A DNA stretch of 64,000 nt, from the NCBI GenBank assembly GCA_013368325.1, contig JAACJK010000013.1, positions 1 to 64,000 of the forward strand. Reading direction: 5' to 3'. The position numbers and the translations under genes are program-made. The notes beneath the pieces are model-generated. The model saw only the letters and a list, made by a program, of their open reading frames with translations. It ran no database searches and was not told the DNA's origin. Of the stretch, positions 1-10,100 are shown in pieces (the first letter of the stretch is position 1; every line of letters starts with the position of its first letter). The stretch is from Ephemerocybe angulata (Eukaryota; Basidiomycota; Agaricomycetes; Agaricales; Psathyrellaceae).

Positions 1-874
1 GCCTCTTCTTCTTCTTTCTCCACAGGAGCCTCGTCTCGACCTATGGCCTTTGAAATGACCTTCCGCAGCGACGCCTCGGCCTCGAGGCATAAGACAGTAT
101 ACCAGCGAAGACTGGCCGTGAACTTCCGTCGTATCACATCCTGCCCATCGATAGTATAACCCCGAGACCTCAGAAAGGCCTCCAATGTCAACGTCCAGGC
201 CGTTTTATTCGGTGGGCTTCGCAGGTGCAGTTCTCGAACGAACTCAAGCATTGTGATGTCGAACGCATAGGAGGGGCGCAGCGGGACCGAGGATAAGTAA
301 CCCATCCTCAGAAGCTGCACTACCGGCTCACAGCTACACACTGTCGCCTTTGAAAGCCCTGCAAAGCCAGTCAGCATTACCAATCCATCCTGAGACGACG
401 GTACTCACCTTCCCATGAAACTAGTGTTACCTTGACTCTACGTGTCGTCCCAACGCATCCGCACGCCGGAGCCTCTCTACAGATATCCCGGAGGTTGTCG
501 GAGGTGCGGAGTACCTCCAAATAGACCGGTAGTAGGAGAGGAATGACCTCTTGTGTCCATCGCTCCCATTGAGCCCGACGATAATCTCGCACTTTCCGAG
601 GCGACGAGGTAGGGTGATCTTCGAATGTGAACGCGCGCGTAGGAGACTCGTCTCTCCCCGAAGGAGAAGACCCAACTTTCGAGGGCAAGGATCCCAGAAC
701 CTGAGAGAAATCCCCTGCCGGGGTGCGAACATCGACCCTGGGGAATATCGACACACCCTGGGATCCGTACGGCCTACGACCCGCTCGACCAACGGACAGC
801 TTCCATTTAGTCTTCTTCGAGGAGCCCTGTGAAACGGCCTTGTTACGAATCGAGCTGGGGAGGCGGAACGACAT
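1..874 (-). CDS. KDZ transposase, 5' part (KDZ-1 left copy, cut by window edge)
   Basis: Exon 1 runs from the ATG at 874 down to 409; an intron at 359-408 (GTGAGT...TTTGCAG) separates exon 2, which runs off the window at 1. The visible protein is the N-terminal part of the transposase fully present at 37616-40878: a basic Ser/Arg-rich leader, then a cysteine cluster (CGC in exon 1, CSC just after the splice) of the kind called CxC, found N-terminal to KDZ transposases. The catalytic part is not in the window. It reads the same residues as the right copy; the first intron is one base shorter here. The start is the first Met after an in-frame stop upstream. Confidence 0.85.
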
Positions 875-1172
875 ACCGGACGATAACTCGAACAGAACGA
901 AAAACCTGGTGTTGTCGGGCCGTCGGCATTACCATTAATGGACGCGATTACTTCACGTGACATTTCTTTCCCCATTACGAGCGAAGAAGCAAATGACATT
1001 AAGATAATACTCTGGAACGAAGAAGAAGGATGTGAGCCATAAAACCAAAAGAGAACACGGGTGAACTTACACGGACGTGCGATACTACGAGCCATGCAAC
1101 AACTACAATAACGATACCTGAGTTAAAGATGAAAATAAGTACGAGATCCGCACATAAAGGTCCGTAGATGGC

Positions 1173-3658
1173 TTACCTCCTCCACACAATCCGGCGCAGT
1201 CGAGAACAAGGAGCCATAGATTGAAGCCGGCCTTTGCGAAGGAGGGATGATTTCGGAAGTCGAACAGGGGCGATGGGAATGCGATCGAACTGGGCGTGAA
1301 AGGTCTGGCAGTAGAACTCGACGACGAGGTCCTCCAGCCGAGCCATCGCCCCCTCCTCCATCTCCAGAGACGCGTCGGTAATGGCATCCGGACACCTGGG
1401 CCACCTCAAGACCACCACACGCAGAGCTAGTACATGCCGAGCGCGTTCACGCCAGTCCAAAGAAGCCAAACCCCTATCGACGTTGGGCATGGCTTGGAGG
1501 AAGAAACCCTCATGGTTGCCGTCTACGAGAGGAAAGACCCGACGAAGGATGTCTTCGCGTGCTTCTGACGCCGCCGTTCTCTCCCGTTCCGATACGATAA
1601 GACCAGGGGTCGTCATCCAAACTTCGGGGAGTAGTTCTCGGTCGAGGATGAACAGCTCCATCCGGAAGTTGAATTCGTGCAGCTCGTACATGATCTCCTC
1701 GAGCGTATCTTCTGACATCTCACGATCCAGTGTCTCCCAATTCCCCAGACCGATCTGCTGCTCCAGCCAAGCCACCCGTCCGATCTTGGTCGTTCGAATG
1801 GGGAGGTCGTCGAGATGGCTGGGAACAGACCTCCCCTTGGCCTTGCGCGAGTTTGCTTTCACCGCGCTCTGAGATGAGGACGATTCAGCAGCGTTCCCGG
1901 CGGAAGTGGTCGTGCGAGGGCGTTTGGCGGGGGGTTCGGAAAGACGCTTAGCGGCGATGGGGGGGACGTAGCCATCGAAATGATAGCGGAGATTGTTGAG
2001 GAAGTTTCTCCACGCTTGACTGTCGGGGAACGACGACGAACCCCAGTTGCTCTCGACCAATATCGCAATGATAGCTGCACGGCTAGTCAGCCAACCTCCC
2101 GCGTAAAGCTTCGCATTCCCCGTTTGCCTCAGGAGCTTAGGAGTGGGAGCGACCGTGCCCAACAGAGTTGTGCTCCTCGCCTTGACGCGTGGGCGCTTCT
2201 TCTCTAACGCCTTCTTCCAAGATGGGATCATCGGCAAAGTCCTGGCCGAGTCGTATGTCTGAGGACGCTTCAAGGATGCAGAAATAGGGGCCCCAGGAGG
2301 ATGGGCAGCGGAAGGAAGGGAAGCCGAGCCGGGGCCATTTGGAAGTTGATATACAGAATCTGTAGATAAGTAGATAACATCAGTAACAGTTTACAATATA
2401 CATGAAACAACTCACAAGGCAAGAGCTCGATGGAGCGCACACGGCGGTATCCAGCATCCTCGGTCGTGGCTGCAGGGACTCCCATAGTCGAGACGTATGA
2501 GCGACCAGACACTCGGCACCCGATTCTTTGAAGGGCGTCTTGAAGCTCTGTTCCTGCTGGACCTCGGTGCAGGCGAGGGAATGGGTAGATCATCTTGCCA
2601 CCGCCTTCCAGTGTGACATGAAACTCCTCTGTTACGATGGGGCGATCGTCGAGAATGGGCGTGTCGCGGAGCCTGTCAACTTTGGCCAACGGGTGGACCA
2701 CGGCATTCGTAGGGATATCGCAGGAGGGGCGGACGAACCAAACCGGGATTCCGAGGTGAAAGAGCCGCTGAGCCTCGCGCAGGTCATGAGTGAAGGCGCC
2801 CATTATGCTGTTGCTGACGGGGAAGGGGCCGGACTCCCTCAATCGAGGTAGAAAGATCGTGGCGAACGTGATGAACCCGGCGATGTCAAGACATGTACGT
2901 TGGAATTCCCCGACGTTCAAGACGATAGACCTGAACGTCATGCCCATCCCCAAGCGTTCCAACGTGAGATGCATGTGCGTTACGAGCAGGGCGAGCATGC
3001 TGTAGTTGTACGTCTTGAGCAGCTCCCCAGCCCGTTTCGCGTGGTCTTCCGATAGAACTTTGAAGTGCCTAACGATGGCGGAGTGGAGAAGGCGGATGTC
3101 CTTGTTGACGACCGTAGGGATGGCCGGGCAGTCCTCCTCCTTGACGATGTAAAAGAGCATTTCGTTTTGATGGGTACGAAGGGGGATGCAAGGGATGTAT
3201 TCGTATTTTGACGTAGCGAATTGAGGATATCGGGACCTGTCGTCGTACCCGTACCTGCCGTCCGCGAATGCGTGGGCATCGCGCATACCAGTAGGGGGGT
3301 AGAGGATGAACGGCTGGTTGGGGCTAGTGATCACCCAGACAGCGTCCTTGGGGATGGTGATACGGGGACCGCCGTCGTCGAGAACCTCCCCCGCTTGAAC
3401 AGGGATGTCCGTCACAAAGTAAGAGCGCATGTCGTTAACAGTTTTGCTCTCTGAGACACTGTCAGTAGAAGCCCTGACCGCGATGAAAGCGGTACACTCA
3501 CCGAAGGTCCCCGTTGCCGTGTCAAGGGTCACTGGAAACTCTAGCGTTGGATGTTGCTTCACGCTTTCCGAGGGCAATGGAAAAGGGCCATACAGCATCG
3601 GTAACTCTGAGTTTCCCGGCTGAGAGGGGGGTGTCGCAGTGGTCGTGGCTTCAGACAT
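1173..3658 (-). CDS. KDZ-1 accessory protein A (809 aa), unknown function
   Basis: Two exons, 3658-2416 and 2359-1173, join across a 56-nt intron (GTGAGT...CTACAG) and give one open frame of 810 codons including the stop. The N-terminal ~400 residues are globular, with a segment around residues 270-340 (GIPVWFVRPS near its end) that resembles, from memory, hypothetical proteins often found beside KDZ transposases in mushrooms. The second exon adds a Pro/Ala/Lys-rich linker and a helical C-terminal domain. The stop overlaps a possible splice donor (GGTAAGC), so a different 3' end is possible; the right copy has two extra bases here and ends instead in APDCV-stop. Divergent from protein C, and downstream on this strand lies the transposase, so the two may be co-regulated. 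No catalytic motif was recognised. Confidence 0.7.
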
Positions 3659-3727
3659 TTTGTATACCCCTTTAACCTTCGCTCTGCGTCAGTTACGATC
3701 TTTTCGAAGTGCGAAAACCAAACCCGA

Positions 3728-3803
3728 CGACCAACGAGTCAAGCCGTGGTACTGGCAGGACGACCAAAGAGTCAAGTCCTCAAGCGACGACCAACGAGTC
3801 AAG
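3728..3803 (-). promoter_or_regulatory. Motif triad 1 (CTTGACTCNTTGGTCG x3)
   Basis: Three 16-mers on the - strand at 3728-3743, 3761-3776 and 3788-3803. The seventh to ninth bases vary only at one position (G, T, G). They lie 70-145 bp upstream of the gene A ATG. The TGACTC core resembles a bZIP/Gcn4 half-site, which is only an inference. Confidence 0.5.
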
Positions 3804-3981
3804 TCGATCTTGCCCAGGGGAACGAATGGGAGGAGAGTTGGAAAGAGGAACAGTAAAGACTTACCTTTGCACGGGCGAGTGAACAGGAGAGGAGCGACGA
3901 ACGAAGGGGATGGCCGCGCGGGATCGGTAACCTTATCTCTGCGTTAGTTAAGAGCCTTTAAGGTGAAGGAAAGAAACACGA

Positions 3982-4058
3982 CGACCAACGAGTCAAGCCG
4001 TGGTACTGGGCGGGACGACCAAAGAGTCAAGTCCTCAAGTGACGACCAACGAGTCAAG
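3982..4058 (-). promoter_or_regulatory. Motif triad 2 (CTTGACTCNTTGGTCG x3)
   Basis: Copies at 3982-3997, 4016-4031 and 4043-4058, with the same order of variants and nearly the same spacing (34 and 27 bp) as triad 1, because the surrounding 255-bp block is duplicated. Confidence 0.5.
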
Positions 4059-4444
4059 TCACTTGCGCCCAGGGGAAAGAATGGGAGGAGGGGGGGGGGG
4101 GAGGAAGAAAAGATTGAAACTTACCTTGGGACAGGGCGAGAGCGAAAGCAAGACGCGCGGTAGGGGATGGACGCGCGGGATCAGAAGAGGCGCGTCGTCC
4201 GAAATTACAGGAAGGCTGGTTTCCCACGACTGCTACAGCCTCCACGTGCCTCCACCTGGGGTAGCTCGTGCCAGTCCTTTCCCCCTCCTCACCCTCACAC
4301 TCCCTACCAACTCCCTGACTCGCAGGAGTCGGGGAGTTGGAAGCATCTGCCCAAGCCACGGTCCCTACCCCAAGGTGAGTACAGATCCATTTCCTCGTAC
4401 CTCGATCCTCGCAGCTCTCGCCCCTCCTCCTTGACAGCAGAAAG

Positions 4445-4527
4445 CTTGACTCTTTGGTCGCTTCCTGTGCGCCGGCAAGGTCTTGACTCTTTGGTCGATC
4501 TTGCTGCCCAACTTGACTCCTTGGTCG
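4445..4527 (+). promoter_or_regulatory. Motif triad 3 (opposite strand)
   Basis: Copies at 4445-4460, 4482-4497 and 4512-4527, now on the + strand and so pointing towards genes C and D. The triad follows a good splice donor (CCCAAGGTGAGTACAG near 4370), so it may sit in a leader intron. It mirrors triads 1 and 2 across the divergent region. Confidence 0.5.
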
Positions 4528-4998
4528 TTGGGTGTCGGAGTGCGCTGGACCAGCGAGAGGGGCTCCAGGGAGGCCCTGGCCTTTAAGCGCCCGTTACATC
4601 GACGCTTACTCGACCAACCTATAGCCCAGCTCTGCGAAAATACCGGTCACAAGGCCTTTAGACCACCCATTCGTACTTTCTATTCCTTTACACGTCAACT
4701 CCCGAGTCGCACGGGCCGTCAAACTTCAAGGCCAGACTAAAAGGCCTCATACCGATCGAAAGGGCGCCGAGGGCCGCATAGCAGGTGAGATATCTATCGT
4801 AAAGTCTCGAACGTAGTATCACTGAAATCGTGCGATTCATAGCTCTCGAATGAACCCCTTCGGGAGCCAAACGGACTAGCAGGGAATAAAGGTCAGACAA
4901 TGGCCATAATAACCAAGTGATTCCATTAACATTTCGTACCAAGTCCGTCGTCGAACCCCCCAAAACCTCTACAGCTCATACCGACTTTCGTCCCAACA

Positions 4999-5547
4999 AC
5001 TTACACTTTCAATGGTACGTTTGAATAGACCTATTCTCATGATTCGGACGGAGGACTGACATGCCAGGGGATTTAGAAACCTTCGCACAAGGTATATTGT
5101 GCATGCCTCCCCGCCAAACCTCCAGGTACAAGCCTAGCCTCGAAAGGCCTATACCGCCTCTTATAGTTTTGTTTGAGGATCACTTACACTTTCAATGGTA
5201 CGTTTGAATAGACCTATTCTCATGATTCGGACGGAGGACTGACATGCCAGGGGATTTAGAAACCTTCGCACAAGGTATATTGTGCATGCCTCCCCGCCAA
5301 ACCTCCAGGTACAAGCCTAGCCTCGAAAGGCCTATACCGCCTCTTATAGTTTTGTTTGAGGATCACTTACACTTTCAATGGTACGTTTGAATAGACCTAT
5401 TCTCATGATTCGGACGGAGGACTGACATGCCAGGGGATTTAGAAACCTTCGCACAAGGTATATTGTGCATGCCTCCCCGCCAAACCTCCAGGTACAAGCC
5501 TAGCCTCGAAAGGCCTATACCGCCTCTTATAGTTTTGTTTGAGGATC
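4999..5547 (+). repeat. Perfect 183-bp tandem triplication
   Basis: Three head-to-tail units start at 4999, 5182 and 5365; by eye they are identical. Each holds an intron-like segment: donor GTACGT, branch-like CTGAC and acceptor ATGCCAG. The length is a multiple of three, but each unit has a stop in the frame that leads into downstream sequence, so I do not call it coding. It lies between the divergent leader region and gene C. Confidence 0.9.
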
Positions 5548-5697
5548 CTCAAACAAAGGTACATGAGGTGGTTTCGGCTTTTCTACAACCCACAGCAACC
5601 TCTACAGCCCGTCCTACCAACTTTCGGAGCGCGCGCACGGGCCTGGATTTACACCCTTCCTTACGATTGATGTCATCAGCCTTTGAACGAGACCACC

Positions 5698-6423
5698 ATG
5701 CCGCCTGGGCGGCCAAGACTGTACCATACTCCCGAGGATAAAGCGGCGGCTAACAGAAGGAAAAGCGCCAAGTCTTACGAGAGGTATGTCGGTCTAACCT
5801 GTCTTAACCGGAAGCGTGTATTCACTGCGACATATCTAGCCACAAGGTCGAGATAAGCAAGAGGAGACGTCGTACGCGAAAGACACTTGCGAGGGGGAAC
5901 GTGAAGAAGAGTATTCTTAAAGAAGTGCATCCAATCACTCAACCCGCTATCGATAGGTACGTTGAAGCTCCCTCCCGGGTCTACAGGCCCTACTGACCTA
6001 TGAGAGCACAGACCTCCTCCTCGAACCGAGCTCGAAGTCCTCGCCGACCAGATCCCCTTCGTCGAAAGGCGTTGCGACCTTGCGTTACATAACAAGTCCC
6101 TGTACGGATACCTCAGCGATATCTGCGAGAGATTCGCCTATCTCCAGGAAACGGACCTTGAGGGAGCGGGCGCCTATCTCGATCGGGAAGAAGCCAGGTG
6201 GGCGGGAATCATGGATACGGTTCATAAGAACCGGTCTTTGGCCTCAAACCTCGACTGCTTCGGGGGTTCGTGGCGTGCTTGGGAACCTCTGCGCATCAGG
6301 GTAGCGGATGTCATCAGCGAGCTCAGCGAGCTATCGTGCGAGGCCCTGTTAGGACCCGGTCAACTGGTGGTGGATTTTCGCCGCGGTTCTCTCCGGTTTC
6401 AACGCATGCTTCCCAAGGCATAA
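5698..6423 (+). CDS. KDZ-1 accessory protein C (204 aa), basic DNA-binding-like
   Basis: Exons 5698-5783, 5840-5956 and 6012-6423 sum to 615 nt, exactly 205 codons. The N-terminus begins MPPGRPRLYHTPEDKAAANR, an AT-hook-like GRPR followed by an Asn/Arg/Lys-rich stretch similar to a bZIP basic region; from memory, near-identical starts occur in many mushroom proteins beside KDZ elements. The second exon is strongly basic (KRRRRTRK) and the third is helical with acidic patches and no cysteine cluster. A nuclear DNA-binding helper or regulator of the transposon is the likely role, but this is inferred from composition. Both introns are 55-56 nt with a CTGAC branch-like motif upstream of the second acceptor. 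Confidence 0.75.
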
Positions 6424-7172
6424 TTACGATGTACGTGGCCATGTTTCTTCCTGTCCGCCCTATCTGACGCATCTGAAATAGTTCTTATTCATGTTCTTGT
6501 ATTACACGTAGTATGAAAGCCCCCGAATGCAATTTTTGTTCGCCCCTCGCCCCATCCCGTTTTGTTCGCCCCTCGCCCCAAGCCGGGATATGTTCGGCCG
6601 CGTCCTCGGGTGGTATTACACACCAGCCGAGGGTTGTAAACGTGAATATATTCCGCCAAGCTCCCCCCGTATGCCTCATCTCCGGGAGGGTGACTGGTGA
6701 TCCGTCGACGGGACCCGGTCGGCTATCACCGATCTCTGTGGCGTGGCGAAGCATAGCTCGCCATTCCTTACCTTCTTACTTATTGCCAGTGTCTCCATAG
6801 TCCTCGCCCCGCGCTGCTAGCGTAAGTATCTCTAACCTATAACCTCCTTAACCACGCTAACTTGCTTCAACACACACCAGGCGGGGCAAAGGGCAAAGGG
6901 CGGACGGGGAAAGGATGAGGCGACTCGGCTGTTGTGCATTGGTACGCCTCCAAGTCTGATCCGCCTCCCCCCACCCCAAATCGCTAATATTTCTCTGAGA
7001 TATAGGGAGCGTATGTTGGGTTTACAACCCCCCACTCGATTTAGACGACGGGGGTTGCCGTGCGACGGCCTTTCGGACATAAAAGGCTCAAATTTTCTTC
7101 TTCCCTTCGTCGAACGGTCATCGATCTTCGCGCCCTCAAAGACAGTATTCATTGAACTAGTTTTTGCTTCTT
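6424..7172 (+). other. Region between genes C and D, no gene seen
   Basis: About 750 bp with short unrelated open frames. It must hold the gene C terminator and the gene D promoter. Two GTTCGCCCCTCGCCCCA copies lie near 6538-6580 as a short direct repeat. Confidence 0.5.
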
Positions 7173-10100
7173 ATGGTAAGCGGAACGACCTCCCTCTCTC
7201 TGACGTCCCCGCTGATAGCTATTCTCTTCCAGGCTCCTCAGAAACCTCGTGGACGTGGTCGTGGACGTGGTCGTGGTCGTGGCCGTGGCCGTGGTCGCGG
7301 TCGCGGTCGCGGTCGCGGTCGTGCTTCAGCAGCTGCCCCCGATGATCCTCAGCCCAGGTATGTCTCGCCTTCCTCCCCCTCCTCCCCTCACCTTGCTTTC
7401 TGTTCCGGCGCTGCAAGGCTTGACTCTTTGGTCGCCTGGCTATCCAGCTTGACTCTTTGGTCGCTGGTCGCTGCCATACCCTCAGCTTGACTCTTTGGTC
7501 GCTGTGGTTGATCGTCGCCTTATAACCTCATTCCTTTGGAAGATGGCACTTACCTACCGCCACGTAGTACGTCCATGGGTGTTGCCGGTTCAGAAGACGA
7601 AGGCCCTCCACCGTATCGCTCCCAAGACGGCAGTTCAGGCGACGAGGATAGGGAGGCTCACGAGGAGGAGGGCGAGGAAGACGAGGAGGACGAGGAGGAC
7701 GAGGAGGACGAGGGGGACGAGGAGGACGAGGAGGACGAGGAGGACGAGGGAGTTGACGACGTGTCCATGGAGGGCCCAGTCAACTCTTCCCCCGCTGGGG
7801 GGAGTGATAGGTACGTAGCCCTCTCGTTCATGCCCTGTCTCTTGTGTTCTAACGTCCGCGAGTAGTCTTTTTACTCCTGGGAGGGACGGGCGCTCCAGAT
7901 CTATCGCAAGCAGCGATAGATCTTCTCAACAACCTGGACCCTCTCCCCGACCGAACCCGCTCCTTGCTTTTGGATGGGGCTTGCAGTCTCCCCCGCGCCC
8001 CCCTGGCTCGTCACCCTCGAAAGCGACGCCTGTCGCCACGACTTCAACATCGACGGCCCTTGCTACCGCATCTCTCATAAATCGTGCGAGCGCGGCGGCT
8101 GCCAATCTTCGGCGGGTCTCACAGGGATATCAAAACGGGGAAAGGTACATTCGATTTCGTGTCTAGTACAGCTGGTGAAGTTCTAATTGTGCTATCTAGT
8201 TCTACTTCCACCAGCAAAAAAGGGGTTCATCCTAACCAGTCCTCTGAGGGGCAACCCGACGCTGGGTAAGTTGTTAGTGATCTTGACGAATCAGGTACAT
8301 TGCTCACGCCGTCTTCGTACAGGTCCTCGAGCTCGACGCCTACTGCGACGCCTGCGCCGTCCAAGCCGAGGCCCAAACCCATCCCCCGTCCTTCGGATGC
8401 ACCTCCGGCTCCACCATGCCCCTCGACCCATGTCCTCGATACCTTTGGACCTTGCACGCTCCCCACAGACCCCGAGGGATACTACTGGGTCCAGTACGGT
8501 AGATGGGCGCCAGGGTTGAACCTTGTCAACGGCACTGCCTGGATTCGGCTCGTTCCTAGGCCCCGCCTCTACCTTATCAACGCCCACGAACACCTCCTCG
8601 CCGTGTCGACTTTCTTCAACCCCCAGGCTCGACGCTGGCAGTTTCTCCCCGAAGGCTTCGTCCCCGAATGGAGGAGCAATACGAACCTACCTGGGCGTGA
8701 GGTTGACGTGATGGAGCAGTGGGATGAGGCGGTGGAGGTTCACAGGGTTTTACGTGAACGACGAGAGCAAATGGCGGCTGTTGGATCGACTCGTAGTGCA
8801 CGCCCGCCTCCGGCCAGCCCTCCCCCTTCCGCCTCCACGGCCAGGAGCGCCCCTCGATCAGCCGGCATCGCGCCTCGACCCGCTCGCACAACTCGCCTGC
8901 CCGCACACCTTGCCGACTTCCACGCTCATTCAACCGCAGGAATCTCCGGGGCTGTAAAGGGGAGAGGAAGGGCCGGGGGAGAAGAGGAGGTCTCGGAGAG
9001 CGACGCCACCGACACTCGCGACGAAGACTTCGACATGAGGAAGGATGGGGACGAGTCGTCAGATGAAGACAGTCTGTCGGCCGAGGAAGAAGACGATCTT
9101 CCAAGCCGTAAGCGCCCTGCTTCAGTCAGCGCGAGCCCTCCCCCCGACGAAGCTGGACGCCCTCAGCGCAAGCGTCGTCGTTCTCAACGCCCCAGCCCCC
9201 CGCCTCAAGTGGAAGGACGTGGGCACCGCAAACGCCGTGTCATTTCGGATAACGACGACGATGACGAGGGCCAGGGCAATGACGCCGCCCGTCAGGCTAA
9301 GCGCCGCGCGGTACAAGACAGGGAGGAGGATGCGCCAGGCGACGAAGACGACGAAGAGGGCGAAGACGGGATGATTGGCGATGCGCAGACTGACCGCGCT
9401 AAAGGGAAGGGTCGTGCTCCACCCGGGCCCAGCCCCTCCCCTCCCTCATCCGACGATGAACCCCAGGACGACGAGGAAGATAGCCGCCCTCGGCCCAACA
9501 AGGGTAAGGGCCGCGCACCTCGGAGCCCAACTCCCGACCCTGCCGACCCATTGCCCGGCCACCTCTCTAAGGAAGACTGGGAGGAAATCGGTGACCTTGG
9601 TTCCACCGTCGAGGCTCTTGCCCGGAAGCTCAAGTTAACCCCAAGGCAGCTTTTGGAGAAGGGGGGTTTTCGTGTTGGCCTCGCGAGGGACCCGATCGCG
9701 TTCAATATCTTTCAGAAGTGGCTGAAGATACAGGACGATACACCAGCGTGTACGTTTCCTTTTTCTCGGCTTCGCTGTCGCTTTATACTGATCATTGTAT
9801 TGCAGTTCCGCGGGGCGGGGAGTTCGCCGTCTGGGCAGGCGAAAGGTATAGGGAGATGACTAGGGAGGAGGTCGAGCAGCGGGTCGAGGAGTGGCAAATT
9901 GAACTCCTGAACGCTGGCGTCGATGTCAACGAGGAGCTCGACCCTAGCACCGCGGCGGTTCGCCAGATGATTCAATTCGGGGGTCAGGTAGAAGATCTGG
10001 TGAGTCTTTCGCTCTCGTGCCTCGTCCAGGGCATAGTATCTAACTATTTTACAGTGCCACGGACTCAGGCTGACGACCGATATCGACCTTACGTGCATTC

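Larger units (their letters stand above)
3678..4182. repeat. Tandem duplication (~255 bp) in the 5' leader of gene A
   Basis: Two diverged units, roughly 3678-3930 and 3935-4182, share order and spacing of several blocks: CTCTGCGT(C/T)AGTTA, three copies of a 16-bp motif, CCCAGGGGAA.GAATGGGAGGAG, a CTTACC (splice donor on the - strand) and GCGCGGGATC. Offsets between matching blocks are 254-257 bp. It lies directly upstream of the gene A start codon, so it is probably promoter or 5' UTR with an alternative leader exon in each unit. Confidence 0.75.

Noticed and set aside
427..1095. 222-aa open frame on the - strand
   Set aside because: It overlaps the transposase start in another frame and crosses likely intron sequence; the ATG at 874 leads into the true cysteine-cluster frame.
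7680..7755. CRISPR-like or satellite array
   Set aside because: The GAGGACGAG repeats are codons of an Asp/Glu run in protein D and have no spacers.
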